This document shows, piece by piece, positions 34,901-44,969 of a DNA stretch of 64,000 nucleotides. A program made the translations under genes and the position numbers. Positions within the stretch are counted from its first letter, which is position 1. Each line of letters opens with the position of its first letter. Source of the DNA: Parachlorella kessleri (Eukaryota; Chlorophyta; Trebouxiophyceae; Chlorellales; Chlorellaceae); assembly GCA_001598975.1 (NCBI GenBank), contig BBXU01000587.1, forward strand, positions 1-64,000, written 5' to 3'. Under the pieces are notes generated by a model that worked only from the letters and a program-made list of their open reading frames with translations, was not told the DNA's origin and ran no database searches.

Positions 34901-37900
34901 CATGCTGCGCCGCCTGCTGGAACTGCCGTGCTGCCACCTGATACACTGTCAGGAGCCGGCGAAGGCATGCCAGCTGCAGGTGATGCTGCACACACGACTT
35001 CAGCAGCATTGCAGCCTACCGCAACAGCTGCCCTCCCCAAGCCCCTGAAGCGCGTGGCTTCCTCACACTTGCGGCGCTCCAGCGTCAGCCTGGGTCAGCA
35101 CATGAAAGCCACTATGAGCCAGTTTACTGCCTCTCAACCCTCTCCTGCCGCCTACGCGCCCTCGCTCCGCGATGGTCCAGCCGAGGGTGCAACTGCAGGG
35201 CCGGACGCTGCGCCTTCTATGGCCTCAGAGCAGCAGCAGCCACCAATTCCTATTGGCTTGGTGGCACGGTATGTCTCCCTCTTTGATGACCGTGCCAGCA
35301 GGCGCAGCAGGGATGGCGGGGCTAGCTATGAGCAGCGGGTCGAGCCTGCCTCCCAGGCTGCGCAGCAGCAGCGGACATTTGACTGGGTGCAGCGGGCTTC
35401 CCCAAGCTTTGCAATGGACAGTGGCAGCAGTGGGCCACCACAGACAGCAGCACAGGCCCTTGCGGGCATGTCTGCCGGCGGCGGCAGCACACTAGGACCT
35501 GCTGCCGATGTAAGAGCGGTGGTTGCAGCTGACTCCCAGCAAAGCAGGCAGCTGGGGGCTGCAGTACCAGCGGCTGCAGTACCAGCGGAACCTGCATCCT
35601 TCTATGTGTCCATGTCCGACGAGGAGGAGGAGGAGGAGGTTGATGAGGTGGATGAACTCTCTGAGCACCCCAGCAGCTTTGCTGATGTGGCAGCAGTGGG
35701 TGGCAGTGCACAGGTATGTGCTGCATGAGGATCATTGGATAACATTGCAAGCTGCATATACACCCGGAGTAGTGAGGTTTAGGCTGGCTAGCATCTGGCC
35801 ACCATGTCTGCCTTGTTTGCACTGGGTTGGTGAGCATGTTAAATACCATGATGGAGTAAGTGGGACAGGCAAGATATGTGAATGCTGCCGTGCATGCTGC
35901 CGTGCATGCTGCTGCTGACCATTTGTGTACCATTGCAGCAAGTTAGTTATATTGCACCCTCTTGCGCATCTCGCAGACGGCTATTGAGCGCCTGCGCCGC
36001 CCATCCATGCGCATTGACTTGGCCAACCCCGACCCTGAACTCTTCGGCCCAGCAAGAGAGGCGGCAGAAGAAGGTGAGCGACTGGTCCTTAGGGTGGCTG
36101 CTCTCGTGCAATACTAGTAGTAGTGCACCTGCATTTCCCTTTTAGATAATGTGCTCCAGGGTCGCCGTTTGCTGATTAAAGGAGCTGCTGTACTGCGCAA
36201 GGCTGGCCTCACCTGCTGCTGCGTTGGAGACAGGGTTGCTTGTTCCCGCCATGCGAAGATACGTTGGCCTAGTTTTTGGAAGCCGTCACGCTTTGACCGC
36301 TCCCTTCTCGTGCAGAGGAAGGTGAGGAGACTCCCCAGAGCCCCTTGAAGTCGGCATTTGAGCGGCTGGCCAGCCGCTTTGGGCGCCTCTCTTTGCGGCG
36401 CAGCTTATCTGACCGGAGGCGTCGCCATGAAGGCCTTTCCAGCCTTGCCCCTCGCACTGTGGGCTTCACCCCTTCACCAGCTGGAGACCAGGGCACCCCT
36501 GGTGGTGACGTGTCACCCAGCGCTCTGTCGCGGCAAGGTGACTCGGCAATCCTGCCTGCGGAACTGACTTCAGCTGTACCAGCAGCAGCAGAACCCGCAA
36601 CACAAGCAGAGGCAGCAGCAGAGGTCGAGCGGGAAACGCACGAGCCGTCAAGGGTGAGTAGCGATTCTCTGGGTCTAGCGACCGCATCGCTTTCGGGTCT
36701 GGTTGAGGAGCAAGCATGGGATTTGCCATCTGAGCCGCCATCAACAGCAGCAATAGCAGAGCCCCTAGCCCCAGCGCTTGTCGCTCAAGGGCCTCCAGGC
36801 GCACCTTCTGAGACAGCAGCAGGGCCCGGTGCTGAGCAGGCTGTGGCTCTGGTTGGCATGCCGGAGCATGTGGGCAGCTTGGAGGTGCCTTCCAGCGCCC
36901 CCAGTGTCAGTCACTTTGAGGAGTGGGCCGCCCTACTACAAGAGCCGGGTGGGGAGCCTGCGCCTGCCGCAACAGCAGATGCATCTGCGCCTGGGGCGAG
37001 GGGCACAACTGTTGAGGGCACCTTGGCGTTGGCTCAGGTATGGCATATTTACGGCGGGGCATGCTTACCTGCTGCCGTTGCAACCTCTGGTTCCCAATAA
37101 TGCCGTGCGGGGTGGACGTGGCTTCATGCTGGGCTTGGTTCATTCTTCAGCCTGCATTAGAGCGCTCTGGAATATCCAGCATTGCCTTGCTTATTGTATC
37201 TCAAAAGAAAGGAATGACTGTGCGGGCATATGGCAGTGTTTCTTTATTTGTGATTTATGGCATGGGCAGACGCTAGGTTGCGGTAAACCTGCAGGAGCCG
37301 CCAGCAGCCACTGTGGCACCAGGCCCGCCTGCCCCAGAGCCAGCAAGCGCTGTCAGCTCCGTTCCATTGGCTGCCAAGCTCCCCCCTCTGCCGCCACCTA
37401 GCGCTGCCCTCAAGCCACCCTTGCCAGCAACTGCAGCAGCGTCAGTGCAGCAGGCTGAGCCAACCGCCCCGCTTGCCAAGCATGCCTTGGGCATGCCAAG
37501 CGTGGGGCCAGGAACGTCCACAACGTCCACAGCAGCAGCCCCAGCGCACCTACCGACGCAACAGCCAGCCGAGCAGCTGCCTGCTCCACAGAAGCAGCCC
37601 AGCAAGCTGAAGCAGCTGTTGGGCAGGTTGCGGCTTGACGGCCCTGGCGCTCAGCAGGCCGGGGGAGCGGGCACGCCCGGTGCTGCCGCCGCAGGCAAGG
37701 TGGAGCTGAGTGGGCGGTCCCTGCTGCCTCCGGGGCTGGAGGGCATGCATGTGACTATCTTCGATGAGGAGCCCACCTCCATCATAGCATACTTCCTCAG
37801 CACTAGGTGAGCTGCAGTCGAGGTTCCTGGCTTGCAGTTTTCCGGACTAGGTGCTAGCACTTGTATAGCGGCATTTGAATCTGATGAGCTGATGGGTGCA

Positions 37901-40900
37901 CAACACTGGCTCTTGCTAGTTATTGGGATCCTGTGAACACTGGCACCTGAATGGCTTGCAATGTCACCCAATGGAGGACATTACATTCGAATGCTGGTAG
38001 GTGTACCTGATTGCATGCACAATGCTTGCATATGGGTATGCTGGCATGCAAACCTCATTATGTGGATTGAGTTATGGTTGGTCATGCGTGCAGGGTGTAC
38101 CAGCAGTATCTGCGTGATGCGGAATCAACCATAATCTCCGGTGCCAACAGCAGCACAGCCCAGCGTGTTGTGCCTGCTTCTGGGGCTGCTGACCTAGCTG
38201 AAAGCAGCATCTCTGTAGCCAGCAGCGGCCCACAGAGCACGGCAAGCACGCAGCCTGCTGCTGAGCCAGGTATGCCTTCCAGCTCCAGGCAACATCCCTC
38301 ATGTTGGGTCGTGTGGTTGCGTTCAGGCAGTGGCACACCAGTCTATTGGGTGTGACAGCCTGTAACCATTGAGGGTGCTTTGTGAGGACACCTGGTGAGG
38401 CAGTTGGCCTTTGGTGTTGAAGAAGTGACCCAGGGGCAGGGGATTTGCCAGGGGATACAGTGAGTGCAAAGCAAGGCAGGTCTTGTGTTATTGTCATTTT
38501 CTTGCCCATTGGCTGTGCAGGTGCGGCCGCCACTCCTCAAGAGGCGTTGCCTCAGCATCACCCACAGCTGCAGCGGCAGCCGCCAGGCGGAGGTGCAGCA
38601 GCGATGGCAGGGACAGCCACAGCAGCGCAGCCGCCCACCCAGGCATCCACGCAGCCGTCACAGCAGCAACAGCAGCAGCCTCAGCAGGAGTCGCAAGGTG
38701 GGGAAGGGCCCAGGGCAGCAGCAGACCGGGGCGGCAGTGAATGGCGGGTCCTGTTCAGTGAGCAGCGCCTGGATTGCCAGCTGAGCATCGAGGACATGTC
38801 GCCAGGGATGCCGTGGGGCAGGGCCAAGTTCCAGGTGGGTAGCGGTGGCGGTGTGTGCGTTTTTTTTGGAGGGGGTGTTATGGCGTGGGTGGCTGAGGCA
38901 CAAAGATTTTGAGGATGGCAATATGCCATGCTTCCTATATTCTGCAGCGACATAGCACATGGCTGTGCAGCGCATGTTATGTGCCAATGTGTTGAATGCC
39001 GCTTCCAGCTGTCCTGCGAAGAGCAAAATAGTGGTTATGGTGTTAAAACCCTTCAGAGCACCACCTGTAAGCTTAAGCCTGCCTTCCTGGCTTGTCGCCC
39101 ACACCTGCCATGCCTGTCTTCCTTGCCTCCAGGTGGTGGCCTACTATGCGCCCCAGTTTGCCGAGCTGCGCCGGCGGTGTGTTGCTGGGGGCGAGGCCGC
39201 GTACCTAGCCTCCCTCTCCCGCTGCCGCAAGTGGGCGTCCAGGGGCGGCAAATCCAACGTGTACTTTGCCAAGACCCGGGATGACAGGTACGGCCGCTGC
39301 ACGGTGCTGCAGGCAGAGCAGATTGCGGTCAGTGGGGATAGCACGCACTGCATGCAATCCTGGGTTAGGTGGTGCTACGACGCACGTAGGGCACCTAGAC
39401 GTTGGCCGCTCAGTGCTTGCGTTGTGCTGGCATGATACAGCGTCAAAATCAGTGGGTAGCGAGTGGCCGGTGTGCAAACAAGTATCGGCCCACAGGGGCC
39501 CACCGCCGCCACTGCCGCCTAGCCACCCCCTTGCTAACACTGGCGTGTACTGGCCTGTGCAGGTACATCGTCAAGCAACTGTCCAAGAGCGAGCGGCAGT
39601 CGTTCCTGGAGTTCGCTCCTGACTACTTCCGCTATGTGGCAACCATGCTGCACAGGGGCCAGGACACCTGCCTGGCCAAGATATTGGGAGTCTACCAGGT
39701 GTGAGTGTGGACGTATGGCGCGGGTGATCACTACAGGAGGGAGGCGGGCTTGGGTTCGCTGATGCACTGGTTCAGACTCATATGTATGTATCAGCTTGTT
39801 ACAGCGACAGATTCAGCTTGCAGACCAACCTAAGCCCTTGGGCATTGGCTGGGTACTGTTCATCTATATGTAGATAGGCATCTCGAGTCCAAAGCAAGAG
39901 CGTAGGATAACAAATGCCCACACCGTGTTGACCAGGGTGCTTGATTGCTCCCTTGCGCACGCAGGTGTCAGTGCGGTACGCCAATAGCAGCAGCGGCAGC
40001 ACCATGCCCTTTGGTGGAGCAGCGGGGGGCGGTGGGGGCGGCGGGCGGGATGGCAGCAGTGTGGTGGACCTGCTGGTCATGGAGAACATCTTCTACGGGC
40101 GTTCCATCACTCGCATATATGACCTGAAAGGCTCAGAGCGCGACAGATATGTGGCCGAGAACCCCGCCGTGGCAGGTGAGTGCGCTCACGTGCTGGTTAT
40201 GCTCCAGGCAACGGGGGAAGCCAACACAGGCATGCTTTGGGGTGGCGGACTAGGCTGAGATTCCAGATGAGGACGGACTCAGACTGGGGCTGTCCTCATG
40301 CCTTGAGAACTTGCAGAAGCTGGTGACTGTTTCAATGGAGGCATCATGTCCAGCCACGAAGGCCTGCGCGCGTTGGGGCAGGGCAGGAGGGAAGGGACGA
40401 GCACGCTCATCCATCGCCGCACGCTGACCTGCCGCGCAGCGTTGCCCTACCGCCTGCTGCAGGTGCTGTGCTGCTGGACGAGAACCTGAGGGAGGTGAAC
40501 CTGGTGTCGCCGACGCTGGTGGCGCCCCAGGCATTTGCACGCCTGCAGCGCGCGCTGTGGTCAGACACAGGTAGGCAACCACTGTGCAGGCTGCCGCAGG
40601 CAGCCACCATGCCAAGCTTCTGCACTGACTGACTCAGGCGCATACGCGTGGCTGTTGCTGGGTCATGTCTCCCTGGGGTGTGGTGGGTGGCGTTCTCATC
40701 CTTTATCACTGACACGCACGCACATGTATTGACTACCAGCTTTTACTCAGGGTGGCTGGTCATGCGAACAGAGTTGAAGGCGAACTGTGGTGACAGGGGC
40801 AATGCAGTTATGCTCTGGGGCTTGCCTGAGTGCTGATCCAGTAGTTCTCTCCCCGACCAGCTTTTGTTCAGCCTTGCCGGGGGAAATGCTATGTGGGCAG

Positions 40901-41508
40901 CGCCCATCAGTGGGCAAAACTCCTGCTGTGCGTGCTGTTGTTGTGTTGCAGCATTCCTGTCTGGGCTGGGTGTGATGGACTACAGCCTGCTGGTGGGCTT
41001 TGACAAGCAGGGCCAGGAGCTGGTGGTTGGTGTCATAGACTTCATACGCCAGGTAACGGCTACGGTAGCCAGTGGGGTGGCTGAGGCGGGCTTCATGCCG
41101 AGCTGCGCATGGTTTCATGCAATTTGTGCTGGTAGGAAGGGTGTCCTGCCCAACATGTGCACTGTGGGGCAGCCGGCAGAAGGTGGTGTTGCATGTATTA
41201 TATGTTGTTACAACTAGTCCGAACAGGCAGCCAGCGACTGGCGGAACCAGCTGCCTTCCCAGCTAGCACGGCACACGCGCCTCCCTGGCCACTGCTGCCT
41301 GCTGCGTGCCTGCCTGCAGTACACGTGGGACAAGCAGGTGGAGACGTGGGTGAAGAAGAGCGGCATCCTGGGCGGTTCGGGCAAGGACCCCACCGTCATC
41401 TCGCCCAAGCAGTACAGCCGCCGCTTCCGAGTGGCCATCTCGGGCTACATCACTGTGGTGCCCTCGCTCGCGCCGCCGCCACCACTGCTGGACCCAGATG
41501 CCCTGTAG
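28904..41508 (+). CDS. FAB1: FAB1/PIKfyve phosphatidylinositol-3-phosphate 5-kinase
   Basis: Makes PtdIns(3,5)P2 on endosomes and vacuoles. The 23 exons sum exactly to 2295 residues: 28904-28978, 29077-29319, 29496-29687, 30055-30137, 30337-30433, 30713-30832, 31113-32610, 32914-33078, 33292-33467, 33687-33845, 34148-34282, 34490-35713, 35977-36073, 36316-37037, 37295-37806, 38094-38269, 38521-38834, 39133-39287, 39563-39698, 39965-40175, 40463-40570, 40952-41052, 41320-41508. A CCT/Cpn60-like domain spans about 35-350 (GVVFRKNVSHKRMRTNI, SFSPDVLLVERSVARYAQEL, LFKGCPRPLGCSIVL). The Cys-rich FAB1 region lies near 745-880 (CKNPAKGILCEPPHTHC, GQIWMWLRPL). DEEPTSIIAYFLST lies near 1815. The kinase spans about 1990-2290 with GGKSNVYFAKT, D2146LKGS, M2208DYSLLVG, VIDFIRQYTWDK and the activation loop PTVISPKQYSRRF. 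No FYVE finger is seen. A Gly-rich insert interrupts the kinase. The intron after 33845 has a GC donor. The end of exon 6 is the least certain junction. Confidence 0.93.
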
Positions 41509-42500
41509 GCACAGCCTCGTGACTGATATGTCCGGTAGGCAGAGATGCTTCTAGTCGAAGGGTGTATGTCCTGCAAGCTCATGTTGTAGGTGACTGTAAC
41601 AGATGTGTCGCTTGCAGGATAGGGCATAGCGTACAGCAGAATGTCATGGCGGTATAGAGGGTTCTACTGACAGCTGCCTTGCCTACTGTTACGACCGCGG
41701 CAGAGAAATGTACACAGATAGTGGGCAGGGGTATGTGTCGTAGCGGCTCTCTGGGACTTATTGCTGCCTGCAATTTTGATATGGGGAGATCCCTGCATTT
41801 CCCTGGCATGGCAGCAAATGCAACTTGAAACTCATGAAAACATACACATTGTTCTGTACCAATGGTGAACACCCCAGGTGCATTAGGAGGAATGTTAGGC
41901 AGCGTTTTGAGCCGAGGGCTTACCGGATGGCTTGCATATAGCAGCAGTATCTGTCAAATGCAGCAGGTGTTGTGTTGTCTGCGCCGACTCCCTCTTCCTT
42001 TAATTCTTCTTGCCCACACAAGATGTGGCTGTCAGTTTCAGCTCGCCCTAGCGTGAAGGCTGCGAACGCTTTCCTATTCTAAATAGATATGTTAGTGGCA
42101 TTCGGCAAGGAAAGGAAGTACTAAAGTCTTACCATGTCATGGCAGTATGACTTTTAAGCGTTGTGCTTGGCCGTATTTGCGCAGTGGTATGTTGAATGGA
42201 ACCCACAACAAGGCCATCACTTTGCTGCACAATGCAACTACACAGGTAAACCAAAACATGGTAGCAACCAAAAGGACTGGTAGCTCGGGAAGGAGGAACA
42301 GGAAAGTAGAATAAATAGCAGCAGCAGCAAGTTACCCAGCTTCGGCTCCAGCACTCAGGTTTTCTCTACTTGCAAGCCTGGCAGCATGCTGGTTCGAGTC
42401 CCACATGCTGTCCGGCTCTCCTCTATTCTGCACAGCCGCTGGCAGCCATGCCAGCCCCCAATCTCTGTGCCTGCCCAAGGTTGCTGGTGGCCTTGCCAGG
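41509..42500. other. Convergent intergenic region (FAB1 / CPI1 3' ends)
   Basis: About 990 bases, more AT-rich from 41580 to 42330. Beyond the FAB1 polyadenylation motif I see no coding or structural feature. No clear minus-strand TGTAA for CPI1 was found. Confidence 0.45.
41595..41599 (+). terminator. TGTAA polyadenylation motif for FAB1
   Basis: TGTAA 87 bases after the FAB1 stop codon, in a T-rich context; a compact and typical chlorophyte 3' end. Confidence 0.6.
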
Positions 42501-44689
42501 CTAGGCTGCAGGCGCAACCATCCACGGGAGGCCAGCGGCTGCTCGCTGCCCCACCCCCTCCCCAAGAATGGTCCCAAAGCTGATGCGCCACAGGTCCAGC
42601 AGGCACGTGACCAGCATGCCAGCTGCAAGGGCCTCCACCGCTGCCCGCCAGGCAGTGTATGGCTTGGCCTGCGCTAGCAGCAATAGCAGCCAGGTGAGCA
42701 GTGTGTGTAGGCGGGACTGCGCACAGGGGTCCGCCCCAAGTGCTGGGTCATTACACATTATGAGCCAAGCAGCTGGAAACAGCGTGCTGAAGGCTGACAT
42801 GCAGTCTGGTGATGTGTGCTTCATCACATGGCATGCACCTAGCTGTTGAGAGGAGCCCAACACAGACATCTGCCAAGCTGGCTATCTAGAACTCCACCAG
42901 AAGATGGTGCCTGGTACTAACGTGCTTGCTGTGACTGAAAGCCGAACCAGCGATAGCAGCACCGTCGAGGTAACACCCACCTTGGTATCCTCGTCCATGC
43001 GGAAGAACATGGGGAAGGACACGAAGAAGTAGATGGCATAAAACAGCGACCCCGTCCGGTACATGGCTGCCTTGTCCTGCATCAAGCCACATGCACCTGG
43101 CATCCTGCTCTCCACAGGGGTGTGCTGTGACTTCTGGCAAACTGCTGGCAGGCAGCCATTGGCATCCTGGGCTTTCAAAGCAGCCGGTACAGCCGCTAAG
43201 CTTGCCTCTCAAACGACCAGCAACCTCAAGCCCACACCTTATTGGCCTACCAGCCATGGTGTCTGCCTCCCGAGCTGCCTGCAGCTTTCGCCATGATTGC
43301 ATATCACAAAACTATTACCACAGACCCAACCCACCTTGAAGGTATAGTAAGGGTAGTGTGCTATGGTAAAAGTCTCCCCGTAGGCAGTGGCATAGGCCAT
43401 TAGAAAGACCACCACCGCCTCGGCTGCCGCCTGAGCCAGCGGGCCCCGCCCCCTTAGGGCAGCGCGAGTGCGTCGTATGAGCAAGTTTGACAGGGTGTGG
43501 TAGAAGCAGAAGTACGCATGGGTCATGAAGTACAGCGTGATCGGCACCTGCGCGACACAAGCGGTGGCAACAGCAGCTGTACTTAGCATGGGTGGCAGGT
43601 AGTACTAACAGGGAGTGAGAGTTGAGCTGGACTGACAGGGCTGGATGCAGATGTGCCTGAGCAACAGCAGCTGTAAGCTTGGAAGCCTAGGGCCATGCCT
43701 TGCAAGGTCGACTGGGGTACCAGCTGGCCCTCGTCATGTGCCTCAGCTGCGCCCGGACACCTCCCCACGCACACACACAACAGTATGGGAGCAGCCCAGG
43801 CAGGCAGAGTTGCATGCCCAGGCTGCTCCCCAAGCCGCCCCTGCCACACATAAGTACAGCCGGGGCCAGTGCAGTGCAGCGCTGCCCTTGTGGTGCCCTC
43901 CTTGCGAACTCACCTTGTTCAGTCTGTGGGCGGGGAAGGTGTACGACGCCCCCAGCAGCTCATAGAAGTAATGGGTCCAGAAGTAGTTGCCGATGTAGCT
44001 GAATATGGCAATCCAGATGTTGGCCTTGACCCAGTACCGCTGCAACAGTGGCTTTTCTGCCTCCTCCTTGCTCTGGAAGAAGGGCGGGGCCAGCACGCAC
44101 GGCAGCGCCGCGGTCAGCCCGATCGCCAGGTACCCCCACTCGTTGCAGTACTGCACCCACACCCAGCAAGCTGCAGCTTGGATGCTACGGCAGGAGCATA
44201 AACTGCTGCTAAGCGATCTGCTGGGCAGGCCGGGGACATCTTGTCGTGTTGTCACAGTAGCCGCGGCTGCCCACACGTTCATAACCAACATCGAGGAACC
44301 CGGGCCAGGCGTGCCCAAGCAACCAAGTCCACCTTCCCCACCTCGTACAGCTGGAAGGGCACGAGAATGCACAGCGCCCAAGTGATCCAAACGGGGCTGT
44401 AAGCCAGGAAGAACTTCTCCGTCCAGCGCTTGGCCGGGTTGGGCGCCTCCCAGGGTCCCAAGGAGGGCGAAGTCCTGACCCCGCTCCGGGTGGTTACTGC
44501 AAGGAGGGGCGGGGGGGGGGCCTCTATCCGCTCACCACGACGAAGGGGCCAGGACGCTTGCTTGACTCGATCACCCCCAGTGTATGTGGTGAAATTTGGA
44601 CGTGCGCCCCCACTCTGGCAAGAAAGGCAAAGTCATGCACGTAGAGTACTTTCTAGACGAGCTGTCCACCCCTCAAGCGGCTCACCCAT
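42501..44689 (-). CDS. CPI1: Cycloeucalenol cycloisomerase (cyclopropyl-sterol isomerase)
   Basis: Opens the cyclopropane ring of cycloeucalenol to give obtusifoliol, a step specific to sterol synthesis through cycloartenol in plants and green algae. It acts in the ER membrane. Six exons give 290 residues, as expected for the family: 44689-44686, 44496-44342, 44150-43914, 43547-43335, 43076-42981, 42668-42501. Conserved blocks are present in order: NPAKRWTEKFFLAYSPVWIT, RYWVKANIWIAIFSYIGNYF then WTHYFYELLGASYTFP, MTHAYFCFYHTLSNLLIRR, YGETFTIAHYPYY, then SLFYAIYFFVSFPMFFRMDE and MLVTCLLDLWR. Several hydrophobic helices match the multi-span topology. The first coding exon is only ATGG, joined across a GTGAGC donor, so the start should be treated with care. 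A run of ten G sits in that intron. The C-terminal tail after LLDLWRISFG is longer than in plants. It shares a short divergent promoter with SNARE copy 2. Confidence 0.93.
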
Positions 44690-44969
44690 GATGATGTGAT
44701 CACCGCTGCAGCCCAGGCCCTTTTATATTGCCTGTGGCATCTGCACGTATCCTATTGTCCATCGGTTGCTCACCAGGCAGTAATCCTTCAATTGAGCACT
44801 GCCACCGTGTCGCCAGCTGTACAGTAGGCGGTAGTCCGGGCAGCGGGTATCTTTTTCTTCGGGCCAGCAAGTTAAACGTGTATCTCCGATTTTCTTTTGT
44901 TTGGTGTTGTACCCACTTATCCGGCACGTCAGGCACTCTGCTACAGCTGTTCTCGTAACCGTTGCCATC
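44690..44969. promoter_or_regulatory. Probable bidirectional promoter (CPI1 / SNARE copy 2)
   Basis: Only 280 bases separate the two divergent start codons, and untranslated leaders must fit inside too. A short TTTTATATTGC stretch at about 44719-44730 could serve as an AT-rich core element for either direction. Confidence 0.5.
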
